Origin: Desulfovibrio legallii
Lineage (GTDB): Bacteria; Desulfobacterota; Desulfovibrionia; Desulfovibrionales; Desulfovibrionaceae
Reading direction: 5' to 3'
Assembly (NCBI RefSeq): GCF_900102485.1
Contig: NZ_FNBX01000003.1
Span: 1 to 64,000, forward strand
DNA: 64,000 nucleotides
Part shown: piece after piece, positions 29,301 to 39,756 of the stretch
How positions within the stretch are numbered: the stretch's first letter is position 1
How the letters are laid out: each line of letters opens with the position of its first letter
Notes under the pieces: generated by a model
What the model saw: only the letters and a program-made list of their open reading frames with translations
Told to the model about the DNA's origin: nothing
Databases searched by the model: none
Translations under genes and position numbers: made by a program

Positions 29301-32300
29301 TACTCCGGCAGCCGCGCGCCGCGCCGGCAGCGCTCTGCCGCCCTGTCCTGCGCCTGGGGATTGCGCGCGCAAAGCGCGCCTGTGGGCGCTGTGCAGACCT
29401 GGGTCCACAAGGCCTGCTGCGCTTCTGTGGGAAAGACGCCCGCTTCCGCCAGGCGGGCCGTTTCCAAGGCATGCCGGGCAAAGCCGCAGCCTTCGGGCGC
29501 AAGGCGGCCCGTGCCGCAGAAATGCGTCCAGCTTTCGCGCAACACGCCGCAGGAAACGGCGTCCAGCACCAGGTGGTGACCCAAAAGCAGCAAAAAACGC
29601 CGCGCGCCCCTTTCCAGCAGCAGGGCCGTCAGAACTTTGCCCGCCGCCGGGTCCAGATCCGGCGTCATTTCGCTCACGGCCCGGCGCAGCAGCGGCAGCC
29701 AGGCCGCGTCAGCCTCCGCGCGCTTCCGGCGCAGGGAAATGGCCTGGGGCCGCGCCAGCGCCACGGCCTGCTCCGGCGTAAAGGCCAGACGCAGGACTTC
29801 GTGCTCTTGCGGCAGGCCGCCCAGCCAGGCTTCCGCCGCGGCGCTCGGAACGTCCGCCGCCACGGGCAGCGGCAACAGCATGCGGAAGGACCGCCATTGT
29901 TCGCCCAGGGCCGCAAGCATGCGGCGCGGCAGGGGCGGCAGGAGCACGCGGCTGCCGGGCGCAAGCGGGGCCGACGCTTGCGGGAGAACCGCCGGAGCAG
30001 CCGTCAGTCGGGCGCAAAGATCCGCAAAACGGGGCGTGCGCAGAAAATCCGGCGCGGTAAGGGCCGTTACCCCCTGACGCCGCAGCAGACCGGTAAGCTG
30101 AATGGCTTTGATGGAATCGCCGCCGTCCTGAAAAAAATCGCTTTCTTCACCCACGGAGGCGGCGCTGGCCGGCAGCAGAATGCGCGCCCAGGCGCTGGCC
30201 AGCATGTTGCGGGCGGCGCGGCCGACCTCGTCCTGAACTTCATGGCGAACCGAATGGCTGGCCGGGCGGCTAACCGCATCATTGGCAGAATCAGAAGAAG
30301 ACGCAGGGGACAGGCCGGGGGCTGCGGCCTGGCAAGGGCGGGGCGCATGGTTGGCGTCCTGGCCGTGCGCTGCCCGGCGCTCAGGGCCATCGTCCAGATC
30401 GCGGGCAAGGGCTGCGGCCAGTTCTTCAAGCAGCTCCGGCCCGTCCGGGAGGCGAGCCGCGTCGTATTCCAGCACCAGACGGCAGTCCGGACCGGTTTGC
30501 AGGGTAAAAGCGCCTGCAAATTTGCCTGCCCGCAGCACGGGTTCCAGCCGCCGCAGCTCAAGCCCCACGGCCGTCACGGATTCCTGGACCGCGTGCGTCG
30601 CCAGAAATTCGGGCACAAAGCCGGGCAGCGGGCAGCGGCCGTGGGCGGCTGCGGCGCGCAGTTGTTCCGCCGCGGCGGCGACAAGGCTGGCCAGAGCCTG
30701 CGGACCGCAAGCCGGGCAATCCTCGCCAGCCCCCAGCCGCAGAGGTACGGTACTGACGTAAAAACCGGCGGTCTGCGCTTCCTCCGGGGTTTCGCGCAGG
30801 CCCACGGGCACGCCCAGCAGGGCCGCCGCGCGCCCATAGCGCCGGCAAAGAAAACGCCCGGCCAGCGCGGCGAAGCAGGCCAGCGCGCTGGCCCCGCAGC
30901 GCCGGGCCAGGGCTTCCAGCCCAGCCGCCGTGGGGGGCGGCAGGTCCAGGCCGGTCATGGCTCCCTGCCGGGCGGCGGGCGGCGCGGTTTCCGGCAAAAG
31001 GGGCGGCACGGGCGGCTCCAGCACGGCGCGCCAGTGGGCCGCATCCGCCGTCTGGGCCGCAGAGCGGGCATATGCGGCCTCTTTTTGGCAGAAGGCCGCC
31101 TGGGTGGACAGCAAGCCCGGCGGCGCGGCCTCCCCGCGCAGATGGGCGAGCGCGTTGCGCAGCAGCATGTCCAGGGTTGCGCCGTCGCCGGCCACATGGT
31201 GCAGCAGCAGCAAAACCCGCACGGCGTGGGGCAGACGCACGGCCAGCAGACGCACAGGCGGCGCGGACCGCAGATCAAAAGGCGCGTGGATGCGGGCGTC
31301 GCACAGCGCCTCTGCGGCCGCCGCGTCGGCGCAGTGCGCCCATTCCAGCGCGACGTCCGCGTCCTTAAGTCCAAAATGGGGCTGGTCTATTTCTCCTTCC
31401 AGGACGCACCGCAGCAATTCCTGGTTGTTAACGGCCCGGCGCAGCCCCTCCAGGAAATCCTCAGTCCGGGGGCCGCGCGCTTCCAGCAGCAGGGGCATGT
31501 GGTAGTCGGCCGCGTCGGGGTGGGCCTCCTGATAAGCCCACAAGCGGTATTGGCCAGCGTTCAGGGGGGCTTGCGCGCACGGGCGGTCCGCAGCCCGCGC
31601 GTCCTCCCGGCGCAGCAGGGCGGCCAGATCCGCCAGGCTGGCGCAGGCCGCCAGACTGCGGTAGGAAATATCAGCCTGAAACTGTTTGTGGATTTCGCGC
31701 AGCAGGGCCATGCCGTTGAGACTGTTGCCGCCCTGCTCGAAAAAACTTTTTTCCGGGTCGCAGGCCCGGCCCAGCACACGCTCGCAGACCGCCCGCAGAC
31801 GCGGATCAAAAGGACGCGCGCTTGCAGGCCCGCCGGACAGCCCATCGGCGCGTTCGCCAGAGCATTCGGCGGGCAGATCGCCGGAGCGCTCCGCCCCAGG
31901 CTCTGGGGAGGGACGTTGCGCGGCCAGCGCCTGTAAGGCCTTGCGGTCGATTTTGCCTGTGGCTGCCGTGGGCATGGCCGCAAGAACGCGCCAGACGGAG
32001 GGCAGCATATAGTGCGGCAGGTGGGCGCGGCTCCAGGCTATGACGCCGTTGCTGGCGGCCCCTGGGCGCAGCACCAGAAAGGCGGCCAGGGTTGTCTGCC
32101 CCGCGCTGTCCGGCACGGGCAGCACCGCGGCCTGGGCCACCTCCGGGCAGGTTTCCAGCAGAAAGGCCGCCTCCGCCGGTTCCACCCGGTTGCCGCGCAC
32201 CTTTACCTGGTCGTCGGCCCGGCCCGCCAGCAGCAGTGCGCCCTGCGGAGACCAGCGCGCCAGGTCGCCGGAGGCGTAGGCCCGTTCCTCCCCTTCCGCC

Positions 32301-34807
32301 GGGGGGCGAAAGCGCTGTGCGGTCAGTTCCGGGTTGCGGTGATAGCCCAGGGCCAGGCTGGCCCCGCCGATCCAGAGTTCGCCCAGCATGCCTGCGGGCA
32401 GCCGCCGCCCCCGCGCATCCCGGATGGACACGCTGACATTGGGCAAGGGCCGCCCCGCGCTGAGGGGGGGCTGCGCGGCGGGGTCCACCTTCCCCATGCT
32501 GGCGCAGACGCAGGCTTCCGTGGGGCCGTAGGCGTTGAAATAGCGCAGAGAGCTGGCATACCGCAGGGCGTCTGCGGCCACGGGCGGTTCGCCCGCTGTG
32601 ATAAGCGCCCGCAGCGAGGGCAGAGGCTCGCCCTCGAACAGGTTCAGGTAGGAAGGCGGCAGAGTGGCCACGGTAATGCCGTTATCCTTCAAGTATTGCT
32701 TGAAGGACCAGGGCGCGCTGCGGCGCTGCTCGCCTACGGGATAAAGGCAGGCCCCGGAAAGCAGGGCCATAAAAATTTCCGACAGCGAGGCGTCGAAGAT
32801 GGGCGGCGCGAACAGCAGGACGCGGTCTTCGGCGCTCAGGCCCAGCAGCTCCATCTGCCCCTGGATCATGTTGGCAAAGCCCCCGTGCGGGACCAACACG
32901 CCCTTGGGCCGCCCTGTAGAACCGGAGGTATAGATGAGGTACGCGCCTTCCGCCGGCTCCGGCGGCTCCGGCAGCGCTAACGGTTCCGACAGGGGCGCAA
33001 TGCCCCCCGCCGCGTTCCAGAAGTCCTGATCTTCCGGGTCCAGGGGGCCGCAGCGCAGAGCGGGGCCGGCGTCTTCCAGAATATAGGCCAGCCGTTCCGG
33101 CGCGCTTTGCGGATCCACAGGCAGGTACACGGCCCCCAGGCGCTGGATGCCCAGGATGGTGGCGGCCAGATGCAGGGTGCGCCCGGCAGCCACGGCCACA
33201 ATGTTCCCGCGCCCCACCCCCGCCGCTGCAAGCCTGCGGGCCCGGCGCAGAGAATCCTCCCGCAGCTCCGCGTAACTGCAGACGCGGCCCGCCTCGTCCT
33301 TTACGGCCGGCCGTCGGGCGCAGCGGGCCGCTACGGCGTCGAAAAGTGCGGGCAGAGAGCAGAGGGCATACTGTCGTCGGGGGCCGCGCTCCCAGCGGGT
33401 CAGTTCCTGTTGTTCCGCGTCCAGCAGATAGTTCAGATCCGGCAGATCCGCCCCGGCGGCCAGCTGGCAGAGCAGGCTTTCCAGGCGCGCCACAAAGCGT
33501 TCCACATCCTGTTCCGTCAAGTGGTTGCGGCTGCTGCGCACGGTAAGGGAGTACAGCTCGGAACGCGGCTCCCGCATAACCAGCATGCCCAGCAGCACGG
33601 GCTCCTTGGGGCTGTGGCGTTGTTCCGCCGCCAGAATGGGAAATTCCGGCGTGCCGGGGGGCGTATTGGGCAAAAAATTAACAAAAGCGTCCGCCAGGAA
33701 GGAAAAATTTTTGCCCTCCAGACGGCGGGCCGCCAACTGGTAAGGTGTGCGCACATGGCGGTAAAAAGTGGCGTTTTGCGCGGCGACGGCCGCCAGCAGC
33801 CCGGCGAAGCCGTTTTTCCCGCCCACATCCAGCAAAAGGGGCGGCAGCGCCATCAGGGCCCCCTGCCGCCGATGGAGCGTCTTGCGCTCGCCGAAAGCCG
33901 TGGGCCCAAGCACCACTACCTGCTCTTCCCCGCCCATAAAGGAAACAGCCAGCGCGTAAAGCGCGGTAAAAAGCACCGCAGGGCTGACCTTGTGGGCGGC
34001 CATGAGCGCTGTGGCCGCACGGGAGGCCGCCGCGCTGAGAAGAAATTTTTTGTGGCGGCTTGCCCCCAGCACATCGGGCTTGCCGGGCAGAGGGGGCAGA
34101 ATGCGTTTTTCGGGCAGGGCAGCCAGGTGCTGTTCCCAGAAGGCCATATCCCTGGCAAAGCGTGGGGAGGCGAAGTGGGCTTGTTCCTCGCGCCAGGCCG
34201 CATCGCAGGGGGCGGGTTCGCCCAGGTCCAGGGCCTGCCCGCGCGTCAGGGCGGAGTAACTGTCCGCAATGGTGGACATATGGAAGAAGAACCCCAGGCC
34301 GTCCAGCACCAGGTGGGAGCATTTAAAGGCAAAGACGCTTTGATCTGCGCCCGTGCGCACCAGAGCGTAGCGGATGAGGGGGTTTTCCACGGGTTCTTCA
34401 AAAAAAGCGTCGATCAGCCGGTCGGCTTCTTCGGCAGGGTCGGGCGCGCGGCTCGCGTCCAGCACGCGGAAGTCCGGATCCGCCCCTTCGCCGGGCGCAA
34501 AGCAAGGCTCGTCGCCGTCCTCGCGCAGAACGGCCGCAGGCAGGGGCGTCCAGTGCAAAGCCTGGCGCACGGCCTCGCGCAGCCGGCGCGCGTCGGGCAG
34601 CGCGCCCACATAGAAGCAGCCGCGGATGGAGGTTTCCGCATAATCGGTCAGGGCCATCCTGGCGGACAGCCACAATTCCCGCTGGCACGCGGTTAATGGA
34701 ACCCTGGCGGGCGAACCGAGTGCGTCTGCGGGCGCGTTCCGGGATGAGATGGGGGCTGTGCCGTGCCGTTGTTCCGGATCCGCCGCCTGTAGGGGCTTTA
34801 TCGCCAT
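17360..34807 (-). CDS. Giant hybrid NRPS-PKS (5815 residues)
   Basis: Multimodular megasynthase. Domains with marker residues: C1 (about 35-455; SHLVLDG, His165), A1 (480-985; YTSGSTG at 626; code read as DASTIAAVCK, aromatic), PCP1 (Ser1029); C2 (HHVAGDG at 1203), PCP2 (Ser1565), epimerase (HHLVLDA at 1744, NYLGQ later); C3 (HHVLMDG at 2196), PCP3 (Ser2573); C4 (HHAIFDG at 2745), A2 (TSGSTG at 3226; code DVWHFSLIDK, serine), PCP4 (Ser3640); ketosynthase (Cys3875), dehydratase-like (His4334, Asp4494), ketoreductase (GGLGGMG 4835-4841, Tyr4981), carrier (Ser5165); C5 (HHALADG at 5353); then about 155 residues resembling a second C-terminal half of a C domain. Modules 2 and 3 have no A domain and the PKS module has no AT. 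Start at 34807 is set by GAGG five bases upstream of the ATG. Confidence 0.92.
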   Translation of the reverse strand: MAIKPLQAADPEQRHGTAPISSRNAPADALGSPARVPLTACQRELWLSARMALTDYAETSIRGCFYVGALPDARRLREAVRQALHWTPLPAAVLREDGDEPCFAPGEGADPDFRVLDASRAPDPAEEADRLIDAFFEEPVENPLIRYALVRTGADQSVFAFKCSHLVLDGLGFFFHMSTIADSYSALTRGQALDLGEPAPCDAAWREEQAHFASPRFARDMAFWEQHLAALPEKRILPPLPGKPDVLGASRHKKFLLSAAASRAATALMAAHKVSPAVLFTALYALAVSFMGGEEQVVVLGPTAFGERKTLHRRQGALMALPPLLLDVGGKNGFAGLLAAVAAQNATFYRHVRTPYQLAARRLEGKNFSFLADAFVNFLPNTPPGTPEFPILAAEQRHSPKEPVLLGMLVMREPRSELYSLTVRSSRNHLTEQDVERFVARLESLLCQLAAGADLPDLNYLLDAEQQELTRWERGPRRQYALCSLPALFDAVAARCARRPAVKDEAGRVCSYAELREDSLRRARRLAAAGVGRGNIVAVAAGRTLHLAATILGIQRLGAVYLPVDPQSAPERLAYILEDAGPALRCGPLDPEDQDFWNAAGGIAPLSEPLALPEPPEPAEGAYLIYTSGSTGRPKGVLVPHGGFANMIQGQMELLGLSAEDRVLLFAPPIFDASLSEIFMALLSGACLYPVGEQRRSAPWSFKQYLKDNGITVATLPPSYLNLFEGEPLPSLRALITAGEPPVAADALRYASSLRYFNAYGPTEACVCASMGKVDPAAQPPLSAGRPLPNVSVSIRDARGRRLPAGMLGELWIGGASLALGYHRNPELTAQRFRPPAEGEERAYASGDLARWSPQGALLLAGRADDQVKVRGNRVEPAEAAFLLETCPEVAQAAVLPVPDSAGQTTLAAFLVLRPGAASNGVIAWSRAHLPHYMLPSVWRVLAAMPTAATGKIDRKALQALAAQRPSPEPGAERSGDLPAECSGERADGLSGGPASARPFDPRLRAVCERVLGRACDPEKSFFEQGGNSLNGMALLREIHKQFQADISYRSLAACASLADLAALLRREDARAADRPCAQAPLNAGQYRLWAYQEAHPDAADYHMPLLLEARGPRTEDFLEGLRRAVNNQELLRCVLEGEIDQPHFGLKDADVALEWAHCADAAAAEALCDARIHAPFDLRSAPPVRLLAVRLPHAVRVLLLLHHVAGDGATLDMLLRNALAHLRGEAAPPGLLSTQAAFCQKEAAYARSAAQTADAAHWRAVLEPPVPPLLPETAPPAARQGAMTGLDLPPPTAAGLEALARRCGASALACFAALAGRFLCRRYGRAAALLGVPVGLRETPEEAQTAGFYVSTVPLRLGAGEDCPACGPQALASLVAAAAEQLRAAAAHGRCPLPGFVPEFLATHAVQESVTAVGLELRRLEPVLRAGKFAGAFTLQTGPDCRLVLEYDAARLPDGPELLEELAAALARDLDDGPERRAAHGQDANHAPRPCQAAAPGLSPASSSDSANDAVSRPASHSVRHEVQDEVGRAARNMLASAWARILLPASAASVGEESDFFQDGGDSIKAIQLTGLLRRQGVTALTAPDFLRTPRFADLCARLTAAPAVLPQASAPLAPGSRVLLPPLPRRMLAALGEQWRSFRMLLPLPVAADVPSAAAEAWLGGLPQEHEVLRLAFTPEQAVALARPQAISLRRKRAEADAAWLPLLRRAVSEMTPDLDPAAGKVLTALLLERGARRFLLLLGHHLVLDAVSCGVLRESWTHFCGTGRLAPEGCGFARHALETARLAEAGVFPTEAQQALWTQVCTAPTGALCARNPQAQDRAAERCRRGARLPEYTSGKGAAEDAGGGTAVLADLLAALAQALYAVGQREAVRLDLESHGRSDLLPGADLSRSLGWFTAVCPMPLAPAADYAPARAAVAPWLARHFSPRACVAYGWLRAAAPQALDRRPQITCNYLGQLAHNDQEGEDAPPLAALLPGALPELLPPDYAPEAPLELTVWLAADGALHLEAWFHPQVLSAAWVETLLAAWTQALRARSGFPSEADLAAVQDACGCTPAEVERISRPHPGQEPLLYQTLLPGNDVYTQQVVFYCSGPLDIPTLVQAWRKLPARHAALRSLFPALHVGDFYRVLLREARTGLEFHDLAHLPETAASAELESLLRARRMRGFNLSRGPLLHAQFFQLPQGRTVFSWCFHHVLMDGWCMGVLLRELFVLYAAGEGQAAPLPPPPDPEAYPRWLAAYDARAATDYWAGLLRDFVGPTGVLPPKADAPPEAPGANAVDPVSEEFALAAAQSARLESLARNAAVTLSTLVQTCWAFVLHAVNAARRDVVFGVVTSGRPAELEGMDRAVGLFVRTLPLRVRWRAGEALGAPLAAVGAQGLEQMRHGHLPLAALNRSGKGELLDHLMVFENYPLDTAFLHGAVRLEDVQGFEKIPYPLGITVIPGTRLRCRFLYDPLRLPAERVHALREGLRRTLETAAGAADLAAVPCRMLEEAAQTALRSMADAPENRPETAVAEAAVRPEVRAAARTGAPEPAEGAADLTLEVRRGYAAVLDCPLPDADADFFALGGHSLLAMRLLAWLHKNLGLAANIKDILSYPSPRALAARLNPVRTARPIPRAPARERYPLSPAQRRIWFLQRLHGGAAYVIPFAARPAAPLDPAILQQALTLLETRHDALRLRLAADAPEQTLAPPGGLRLEVRDESFTAAAYAAVQLNLGADKPLVRALLFREAQDCQTLLFCFHHAIFDGWSAEIVLRELNAAYAAARDGTAPDWRPLPLDYASCVLWAAEQETAASPEFAALQNSLTPLPERLRLPLDFPRPAVRGLEGGVHVLDLGRDRSLALKALARERGTTVFAVLLALTAAWLYRHTGQTDMLLGFPAANREREETQGLVGLLVNTLVVRAQVDAAQGFDSLARAVDGNLRQALAAQPCPFERLVEALEETRDPARNPLFDVFVALEGAAWAHWGRPPLRLTPVELPHSASKFDLSLYFRERPDGGCDLHLEYSTALFRPESVALMAQRLLVLADAALQAGQAPLAELEILPDAERARLAAWNATEEALDLESAPDSRFAAIVARAPTAPAVLEASGRTVTYAAFDAQTEALAAWLEDHGLRRGDYVGVCFERSLPMLVCVFAVLRLGAAYVPLSADTPPERLAGMLEDLGPCAIVCAPHLAAAFQACGRPVLTPDAAIFKAAATAGEGAPPRRQRPPTGPEAVSYVIFTSGSTGRPKAVPTQQRALCNRLGWMQARFPIGPGDVVLQKTAVTFDVSLWELLWWSWQGAGLALLEPGGEMNPAAIVAAVETRRVTVLHFVPSMLRAFLDHLDLYPADLPRLASLRYVFVSGEALPRELAARHNALLGAELHNLYGPTEAAIDVTWQPCRPTPPHAPPIGRPVANTRMHVLDGRQRPVPIGVSGELYIAGVQVAQGYLQRPDLTARSFLPDPFTPGGRMYRTGDLGRWNADGQLEYLGRNDDQVKIRGFRMELGEVEAALGRCAGVAQAVARVGSLGGYAALEAFLLPQAGARLALSPLRAELAGILPLYMHPARCFVVESIPLSPSGKADRKRLQGRPLGDDAPKAGKAAAPQRTDAQIGQTGQGGRDAREAAVLAEVRAVWRAVMPEVTPGPDQGFFAAGGNSLLLVRLHALLEKRWPGVFSLAGLFAASSMLAQAQHILRAAGKKAPPESAHQPAAAAPQARHAGPVAVIGLAVRLADYADAAQLWSDLRAGADKTVPLPESRREEVRQIFEAAGLPFAPEKLREAAYLSDISSFDCRRLGLAPHDASLLDPQQRLFLETALRALDDAGYGGAALQDGRVGVFVGASPVRLFQNAVTRAFPEQAEQIYLLNVPSNTAARLSYLKNWRGPAACVDTACSSALTALHQACRSLQAGECDVALTGGAHLLDLPIKTDAPFAIEAPSGRTRAFDADADGVGAGEGAAVFVLKPLEQALRDKDAVHAVILGSAVNQDGRSSSMAAPNPAAQAAVIGQAAREAGLRPTDLHFFEAHGTATALGDPVEIEGLRLACAEPLAAATVQNREESAAPQQPQEAAHPARKAFVGSVKGNFGHLDAAAGALGLAKAVLCLQQGVVPPQPYFMRPNPRIDFAAAPVRVPQRPEPLPPLERPWRCGVSSFGLSGVNAHVVLAEQPPAPLPRDDGGYACVPLSAPDAESLRAYAAELHAALLRHADWPLHAVAATLMEGREHLRVRTALAAHSRQELLDQLVDELSVTDVGAHPGRERESRRNAPPRRPGAGFAAPEVAREAAQAFMAGETLFWPQDKPLYRLHLPSTPLERRRLWPRFAARFLSAPVSTPEGEVRALAVDRADFWPAREHCINGVPVLVGMALPDLLGGLGGAAPLLLTDLRWRRPVTCGPGSRVTLLVRTAPQERQGELRVELRHAANGVWQTAAGGRLRPWADKAAAPPTLDPENFMRGLRPLEAEDGPALVRVSERWRCREQTWAAADGRTLAARLRLPTAFQGDSASFRWHPAMLDVAVSLALRGAPGFVPAACAEVRLYRPLPALALALVTVTERRADALRADCLLADASGRAAAVLRDLLFLPLSGGAAAFPTAPASDGPPTAPVSTPISASVQAVPAAAPLSGPEPAPEDSPQPGPAAIPELYGLDWRAADVRDPERMATDACGEDCAPAAAVLLAAPDATLDRDWPGLSDLAGLRRPWPQTREAARALAREMLDRQTAQVFCLPPAEDDAWPLCRLLQETARAGLRRPLRVTVLGRGAFGGTAPGTALYQGPQLCLPWEEPHLRCAYLEQEQGALAPGALKNVLRRACGVSLATADGGLKVRALVPLGPGLPTPTADRDLSQRLRGGCVVISGGLGGMGLTLARQLRQRCGAKVALLSRRAGQAGGAVQTDAIRPDAAMSEGEGFPAYACDVTDAASLQKALAQARADLGPVRGVIHAAGLPGAGYLLTRQREDYAAVLAPKVTGAWNLHQATLQDAPAFFVLASSRTALTGAPGQSDYTAANAFLNAFARFRRSLGLPALAICWNAWSGLGMAARRTKRRGEGKDAPQAALALHPDQALDVLEAALAAGRDTVVVGMRGEDPAALPWSAPLAKADAAASELGAQAASAQMLSAQASSAQTTSAHPLTGAATSGPQAIFAAAAPGTAVGDLSEAGLLELLRDCLGHDQPLTRQDDFFDLGGDSITATRVVSRLEKEVGVSLSVADLLESDTLGDIVDRALAGHAFSGSDAAAKAPAAAAPEFAPQREKYPVGNEQLAILYADMVSEGGLGFNLPAFLVMPPDLDQARLEAALGRLVERHEVLRTSFCDFEAERPQMVIHPFTGFTLDEKRLPDLAHKDACLRPFDLRREGGFRAVLLVPDQGPRVLYLDVHHALADGRTISLLNADLYRLYHGLSLEPVGAQMKDLAWRQVHHPDTAAATYWRNIYAGDLPRLDLPAAYPRPRVHTGRGGLYEFDLPPDLTAGVQALARREGVTPYHVALCAWSFLAQAWTGQRDIVLAVSVDGRGEHLNTAGMLAAVLPLRLDVDPSLPLADLLRRTRQTSNAGLRHQGYILNSLLTDLRQTAWPDRSPLSEIILSYMNFEFAAQGQGLFETLRFNKHASKTDLSIFASDTGQAIGFALEYYADLFSAADVARMARDCLRLLRLMVAGPADAPLAFTPEPPGPPRQRCRATLEADLVAGLADLARQKGLDPAVTPLSLFAVLLRRISGKDRFFVAVPPHGAVPFVLTEDTELEALLADTQAALRRAGTPPAKLTQEDKLRAGFVWLGEEESDAAVVAGGMPVCDLLCTATAAQGALLLQFEYDPRRVDDADARQWLAGYRQFLAGVVQGNTT

Positions 34808-34828
34808 GCGTACCTCGCCGTATAGTGC

Positions 34829-34857
34829 AAAATAGCGCATAAAACGTGTAATGGCAA
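34829..34857 (-). promoter_or_regulatory. Promoter of the NRPS-PKS operon
   Basis: TTGCCA (34857-34852) and TATTTT (34834-34829) are exactly 17 bp apart and point toward the megasynthase start at 34807. The surrounding DNA is conspicuously AT-rich for this window, including a TTATATATAC stretch at 34861-34870 shared with the divergent kamA side, where a regulator could bind. Confidence 0.55.
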
Positions 34858-34882
34858 GGTTTATATATACAATGGAACCCGA

Positions 34883-34911
34883 TTGTCCTATACTGCCTTA
34901 CCCGCTAAAAG
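34883..34911 (+). promoter_or_regulatory. Weak candidate promoter of the kamA operon
   Basis: TTGTCC (34883-34888) and TAAAAG (34906-34911) are 17 bp apart and face kamA. Both hexamers match the sigma70 consensus only partly. Confidence 0.35.
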
Positions 34912-34991
34912 ATTGGGCGCCGTCGCCCCCTCCGTCGGCCCATGCTCCCTTTCTGAACCGTGTTCTACTATGCCGTGAGCGAGGCCATGCC

Positions 34992-36131
34992 ATGTCCCAG
35001 GCGCCCTGCTGGAAAAATCTGGATTGGAAAAAAGAACTGACCAACAACGTGCGCAGCGTGGATCAGCTCAAAGCCTACGTCGCCTTTGATCCGGATGAGG
35101 AAGCGGCCCTGCGCCAGGTGGCCGCGCTGCATCCCATAAACATTCCGCGCTACTACCTAAGCCTGATCAATTTTGATGACCCCCGCGACCCCATCCGCCG
35201 GATGTGCTTTCCCAGCGCTGACGAGCTGGTGGTGGCCGGGGCCATGGGCGCCACCACCACAGACCCCTACGGCGACGACAAGCACGACAAAGGCAACGGC
35301 GTGCTGCACAAATACGACTGCACCGCCCTGCTGATCACCACAGAGCGTTGCGCCATGCACTGCCGCCACTGCTTCCGGCGGCGCATGGTGGGGCATTCCC
35401 CCCGCGAAACCCTGCGCCAGTTTGCCGGAGCCCTCGACTATATAGCCGCGCACAAAGAGATCAACAATGTCATTCTCTCCGGCGGCGACCCGCTGACCCT
35501 GGACACCCCCGTTCTGGAAACCATGCTGGAGGGTCTGGCAAGCCTGGACCATGTGGCCTTTGCACGCATCGGCACACGCGTGCCCGTCACCTATCCCCTG
35601 CGGCTTTTTGACCAAAGCCTGACGGACGCCCTGCGCCGCTTTGCCGCGCGCAAGGGGCTGTATATCGCTACCCACTACAACCACCCGCGCGAAATCACCC
35701 CCACCTCAGCGGCGGCCATTGAGCGCATCCGGCTGTGCGGGGCCGTCGTCAACAATCAGGCCGTGCTGCTGCGCGGCGTCAACGACAGCGCGGACACGCT
35801 GGCGGAGCTCATGAACGGCCTGCTCGCCATCGGCGTCAACCCTTATTATGTCTACCAGTGCATGCCCGTGGCGCGCGTGCGGCACCATTTTCAACTGCCG
35901 CTCAAAGAAGGCGTCGCCCTGGTGGACCAGGCCAGGGCCATGCTCAGCGGCTACGGCAAACGCTTTAAATACATCATCGGTCACGACATCGGCAAACTGG
36001 AAATCTGCGGCAGAGACGGGGATACGCTCATTCTCAAGCAGCTCCACGCCCGCAGCGGCCACGCGGAGCAAGCCTCGCGCATGCTGCTGCTGCCCCTGGA
36101 CGACGCCCTGGGGTGGGTGGATTTTGACTGA
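34992..36131 (+). CDS. kamA: KamA-family radical SAM 2,3-aminomutase
   Basis: A 379-residue PLP- and 4Fe-4S-dependent radical SAM enzyme of the lysine 2,3-aminomutase family, which converts alpha- to beta-amino acids. The iron-sulfur motif CxxxCxxC is at Cys120/124/127, followed by SGGDPL at 163-168. The expected PLP lysine is probably Lys335 in GHDIGK. Of the two aspartates that hold the lysine side chain in the clostridial enzyme, one is present (Asp265 in GVND) and the other is replaced (Met291 in YQCMPV). The substrate may therefore not be lysine. The start was chosen for GAGG seven bases upstream. It heads the plus-strand operon with the thioesterase and phosphopantetheinyl transferase and is divergent from the NRPS, suggesting it supplies a beta-amino acid. 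Confidence 0.85.
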   Translation: MSQAPCWKNLDWKKELTNNVRSVDQLKAYVAFDPDEEAALRQVAALHPINIPRYYLSLINFDDPRDPIRRMCFPSADELVVAGAMGATTTDPYGDDKHDKGNGVLHKYDCTALLITTERCAMHCRHCFRRRMVGHSPRETLRQFAGALDYIAAHKEINNVILSGGDPLTLDTPVLETMLEGLASLDHVAFARIGTRVPVTYPLRLFDQSLTDALRRFAARKGLYIATHYNHPREITPTSAAAIERIRLCGAVVNNQAVLLRGVNDSADTLAELMNGLLAIGVNPYYVYQCMPVARVRHHFQLPLKEGVALVDQARAMLSGYGKRFKYIIGHDIGKLEICGRDGDTLILKQLHARSGHAEQASRMLLLPLDDALGWVDFD

Positions 36132-36146
36132 CGGACGCCCAGCCCC

Positions 36147-36854
36147 ATGACGGACATCACGCTGTTCTGCTTTCCTCACGCCGGGGGCGGCGCGCACTGC
36201 TATGCGCCTTTGGGCCCTTGCCTGCCCGCCGCCGTGGACCTGCGCCCCCTGGAGCCGCCAGGGCGTGGCCGCCGCGCGCGCGAACCCCTGTGCAGCGATC
36301 TGGAGGCTATGGCCAGCGACCTTTTTACCCGCATGGCGCCCGTGGCTCGCCAGGGGCCCTATGCCCTGTTCGGGCACAGCATGGGCGGGCTGCTGGCCTA
36401 TCTTTGCGCCGGGCGGGCCGTTGCGGCTGGGCTGCCCCCGCCCCTGGGGCTGTTTCTTTCTGCCGCGGCCGCGCCGGGCCGAGGGGACGTCAGCCTGCCC
36501 CGCCCCGTGGCCGCCCTGCCCTCCGCGCTTCTTTGGGAATGGCTGCTGGCCATGGGCGGCACGCCGCCGGAGGTGACCGCCTCTGCGGCCTTTCGCCAGT
36601 ATCTGGAGCCGGTGCTCCGCGCCGATTTTGCGGCCCTGGAAAACTGGCGGCAGACGCCCGGCATGCGCCTTGAAGCGCCCATCACCGTGTTCCTCGGCAC
36701 GGAGGACAGGATCACGCGGGAAGACGCCCTGGCCTGGGCGCCCCTGACCAGCGGCCCTTGCCGGGTTTACAGCTTTCCGGGCGGACATTTTTATCTGCGG
36801 GAGCACTGGACGGCCCTGGCCGGACATATGGCCCGCGCCCTGGGGGTGGAATAA
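36147..36854 (+). CDS. Type II thioesterase of the NRPS locus
   Basis: A 235-residue alpha/beta hydrolase of the GrsT/RifR kind, which removes wrong or stalled acyl groups from carrier domains of NRPS and PKS enzymes. Seen directly: the N-terminal FCFPHAGG (residues 7-14), the nucleophile elbow GHSMGG with Ser78, and the C-terminal acid and base regions (FLGTEDRI and FPGGHFYL). The length is typical. It lies 15 bp after kamA and 3 bp before the phosphopantetheinyl transferase, so the three are almost certainly one operon serving the megasynthases on the other strand. Confidence 0.93.
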   Translation: MTDITLFCFPHAGGGAHCYAPLGPCLPAAVDLRPLEPPGRGRRAREPLCSDLEAMASDLFTRMAPVARQGPYALFGHSMGGLLAYLCAGRAVAAGLPPPLGLFLSAAAAPGRGDVSLPRPVAALPSALLWEWLLAMGGTPPEVTASAAFRQYLEPVLRADFAALENWRQTPGMRLEAPITVFLGTEDRITREDALAWAPLTSGPCRVYSFPGGHFYLREHWTALAGHMARALGVE

Positions 36855-36857
36855 GCC

Positions 36858-37598
36858 GTGCGGGCGTGGGATTTTTTGACGGCCCCCCTGCCGGCCCCGC
36901 CCGTGCGCGGCGTGTTGTGCCTGGGGCTTTATCTGGACGACCCGGCAGACTGGATTGCAGCCTGCGCCCCCCTGGCGGCGGAGGAAGAAAACCGCGCCGC
37001 CGACCGCTTTGTGCAGCCCTGGGACGCGGCGCGCCACCTGGCGGGCAGGGTGCTGACGCGGCGCATGCTGGGCGCGGCCCTTGGCCGACGGCTGACAGCG
37101 CCCCTGCCGCGCACGGCGCAGGGCAAGCCCTTCTGCCCGGACGTCGGGCTGGAATTTTCCCTTAGTCATGCGGGGCACATGGTTTGGGCGGCCTTTTGCC
37201 GCCAGGCCCCCGTAGGCGTCGACGTGGAAGAAATACGCCCCCTGCCGGATCTTGACGACCTTGCGGCGCAACTGCATCCGGAAGAAAACGCGCAATTGCG
37301 CGCCCTGCCCCCGGCCCTCCGCCAGGCCGCCTTTTACCGGTGCTGGACGCGCAAAGAGGCCGTGCTCAAAGCCCTGGGCACGGGGCTTTTTCTGCCCTTG
37401 GCGGACTTTCAGACGGATGTGGGAGAAGCGGAAGCGGACTGGCTGCTTTTCTTGCCGCGAGCTGCAGCGGCCTTTAATCCCGCGCCGGACGCCGGGCCGC
37501 CCCGCTGGACCTGCCGCGACCTGCCCGCACCCCCCGGCTACGCCTGCGCCGTGGCGGCCATGACGCCGAAAGCGGCCGTGCATGTCCACCATTGTTGA
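36858..37598 (+). CDS. Sfp-type 4'-phosphopantetheinyl transferase
   Basis: Transfers phosphopantetheine from coenzyme A onto the serines of PCP and ACP domains, switching the NRPS-PKS into its active form. It has 246 residues from a GTG start. Family motifs: QGKPF at 88-92, FSLSHAG at 100-106, VGVDVEE at 119-125 (Mg-binding Asp and Glu) and WTRKEAVLKALG at 163-174. The two-domain length fits the Sfp/EntD class with broad carrier specificity rather than the short AcpS class. It is placed 3 bp after the thioesterase. The following 236 bp to the next gene contain no clear terminator. Confidence 0.94.
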   Translation: MRAWDFLTAPLPAPPVRGVLCLGLYLDDPADWIAACAPLAAEEENRAADRFVQPWDAARHLAGRVLTRRMLGAALGRRLTAPLPRTAQGKPFCPDVGLEFSLSHAGHMVWAAFCRQAPVGVDVEEIRPLPDLDDLAAQLHPEENAQLRALPPALRQAAFYRCWTRKEAVLKALGTGLFLPLADFQTDVGEAEADWLLFLPRAAAAFNPAPDAGPPRWTCRDLPAPPGYACAVAAMTPKAAVHVHHC

Positions 37599-37834
37599 GC
37601 GACGGCGGCCCGCCCCAAAATTCCTGTGGACGCCGCCGCTTTGCTTTTGTTATTGTGGTGCAAGATGCATCCGGCGCGGCATCCGCGTCCCGATCTTTCG
37701 GGCTGCGGACGCGGCAGGAGCAAACCAGCCGGAGAGGGCGCGGCTTGCCGAACAGGCCAGGGGGCGTCGGGGAAGGCAGGGGGCAAAGCGCCCCGCACGC
37801 CCCAACCGCCGTGCGGAGGGACCGCAAAGACACT

Positions 37835-38980
37835 ATGAGCAGCCGGCGCAAAATTTTTGGCATGCTGGGGGCCGCACGCCTGCTGTGCACCGCTCTGCTC
37901 TGCTGCGCCGCGCTGCTGGGCGGCGCGCTTTGCGGCCGGGACAGCGCCTGGGCCGAATATGCGGCGGCCGTTGCGCCGTCAGCCGGGCCGGCCGGGCTCA
38001 AGACCATTGCCTATTTCGAAGCCGGACCCTACTGGGAATTTGCGCTGCTGGAAAAAGAAATCCGCTCCGCCCTGCAGGCTCGCGGCCTGCTGGGGCATTT
38101 TGATTTTCCCGCCGTCCTGCGCTTCAGCCCCGGCTGGGACGCCCCGCAAGGGGCTTACCGCGAGGCGGCCCGCAAGATTATGCAGAATCCCCAGGTGGAC
38201 GCCGTCATCAGCATGGGCACCGAGGCCACCAAGGCCCTGCTGGCGGAAAACAACGGCGCAACGCCCATTATGGCTGTGGACGTGGCGGACCCTGCGGGTG
38301 CGGGCATTGTGGACCCTGAAACCGGCAAGGGCGCAAAAAATCTTGCCATCCGCTATATCAAAGATAAATGGTTCAAGGTTTTCGCCCTGTTCCACGAAGC
38401 TCTGCCCTTTCACAAACTGGGCATTATGTACCACGACAGCCCAGAGGGCCTTTCCTATTCCAACGTGCGCGAAGCCCGCGAGGTAGCGCGCGAGCGGGGC
38501 TTCAGCCTGGTGGAATATCCCTTGCTGGACAAGGCGGAAAGCCCGGAAGCCTGCGCGCGCGGCGTCCGCAGGCTGCTGCAGGAAAACGTGGACGCCTTCT
38601 ACATTTCTGCCCTCAACTGTTTTGACTGGACCCAGGCCGACCCGCAACCCCTGTTTGATCTGCTGGCGGCCAGGGGGGTGAAAACCTTTGCACGGGACGG
38701 CAGCGTGCATGTGCGGCGCGGCGCGCTCATGGGGCTTTCCACCCTGGATTACGCGCCCCTGGGGAGATTTTATGCGGACCAGCTGGCCGCGCAACTGGGC
38801 CTGCTGCCGCCTGACGCCCCGCTGGAAGCGGCGGCCTACACGCCGAAAATTGCGCTGAACCTGGTTACGGCCAACCGGCTGGGCCTGGATTTGCCTTTGC
38901 TGCTGCTTATCTCCGCCGACGAACTTTTTGACGCCACTCTGGCGGGCGTCGACGCCGCGCCAGCCCTGCCATACCCATGA
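37835..38980 (+). CDS. ABC transporter substrate-binding protein (TrpX-like family)
   Basis: A 381-residue secreted protein. The N-terminus has basic residues followed by a hydrophobic segment (about 10-32) ending near the AWA site, a plausible signal peptide. The body resembles the ABC-type substrate-binding family of TrpX-like proteins (recognised from GPYWEF, VDAVISMGTEATKALL, TPIMAVDVADP and LPFHKLGIMYHD). No permease or ATPase partner is next to it, which is unusual for a transporter component, so it may be a free sensor or scavenger. The start was chosen for the signal peptide. An upstream GGAGG lies about 15 bp away, so translation initiation is not ideal. The substrate is unknown. Confidence 0.75.
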   Translation: MSSRRKIFGMLGAARLLCTALLCCAALLGGALCGRDSAWAEYAAAVAPSAGPAGLKTIAYFEAGPYWEFALLEKEIRSALQARGLLGHFDFPAVLRFSPGWDAPQGAYREAARKIMQNPQVDAVISMGTEATKALLAENNGATPIMAVDVADPAGAGIVDPETGKGAKNLAIRYIKDKWFKVFALFHEALPFHKLGIMYHDSPEGLSYSNVREAREVARERGFSLVEYPLLDKAESPEACARGVRRLLQENVDAFYISALNCFDWTQADPQPLFDLLAARGVKTFARDGSVHVRRGALMGLSTLDYAPLGRFYADQLAAQLGLLPPDAPLEAAAYTPKIALNLVTANRLGLDLPLLLLISADELFDATLAGVDAAPALPYP

Positions 38981-39001
38981 ACCAACCAAACGAGGTTGCC
39001 C

Positions 39002-39625
39002 ATGACGACAGAACAGGAATCCAAGATTGACGGCACGGAAGAACAGTCCGCCCCTTCGGCGGAAAACGCCGCCGGCGCGCCGCCCACGCAGGAAGCCGTG
39101 GACGCTCTCATCCGCAAACGGGTATACGGCGCCATAGGCATCGGTTTTGTGCCCGTGCCGCTGGTGGATTTTCTGGGGCTTACCGCCCTGCAGCTGGAGA
39201 TGGTCCACGCCCTGACCAAGGCCTATGGCCTGGAATTCAAAAAGGAACGCGCCAAGTCCATCATTTCTTCCCTGCTGAGCGGCGTGCTGACCACGGCCTG
39301 CGTGCCCCTGGCGGCTTCACTGTTCAAGAGCATCCCCGTGGTGGGCTATACCGCAGGCGCGGCTTCCATCAGCATTCTGGGCGGGGCCACCACCTACGCT
39401 CTGGGCCGGGTTTTCGACCGCCACTTCCGCAAGGGCGGCAACCTGGTGGACTTTAACGCTGAAGAAGCCAAAACCTACTTTAAGGACAAGGTGGAAGAAG
39501 GCAAAAGCATGGTGGGCGCCATGAAGAAAAAGTTTAAAAAAGCTCCGGAGGGCGCGGCTGGCCCGGTGGCGGAAGCCACCGTGGAGACCACGGCCCAAAA
39601 GCCCGGGGACGCGGCCAACGCTTAA
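39002..39625 (+). CDS. DUF697 membrane protein
   Basis: A 207-residue protein recognised as DUF697 from the region YGAIGIGFVPVPLVDFLGLTALQLEMVHALTKAYG (about residues 43-77, quoted here in part as GIGFVPVPLVDFLGLTALQ). Two or three hydrophobic segments (about 42-60, 85-105, 110-135) suggest membrane insertion, framed by an acidic N-terminus and a Lys- then Ala-rich C-terminus. DUF697 proteins are often near GTPases, and none is adjacent here. The function is not known. It starts 21 bp after the substrate-binding protein gene and is probably co-transcribed with it. Confidence 0.75.
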   Translation: MTTEQESKIDGTEEQSAPSAENAAGAPPTQEAVDALIRKRVYGAIGIGFVPVPLVDFLGLTALQLEMVHALTKAYGLEFKKERAKSIISSLLSGVLTTACVPLAASLFKSIPVVGYTAGAASISILGGATTYALGRVFDRHFRKGGNLVDFNAEEAKTYFKDKVEEGKSMVGAMKKKFKKAPEGAAGPVAEATVETTAQKPGDAANA

Positions 39626-39756
39626 CGCAAAGCCCCCGCGCAATGCCGCCTTTGCCCAGCGCGAACCGCGGCCCGCGGCGCGCTTTCCCCTTGCGGACGC
39701 GCCGCAGGGGGCGAGGTGCCGCGCCCTGCGACACTGTTATCTGAACAAGGCCCCCC

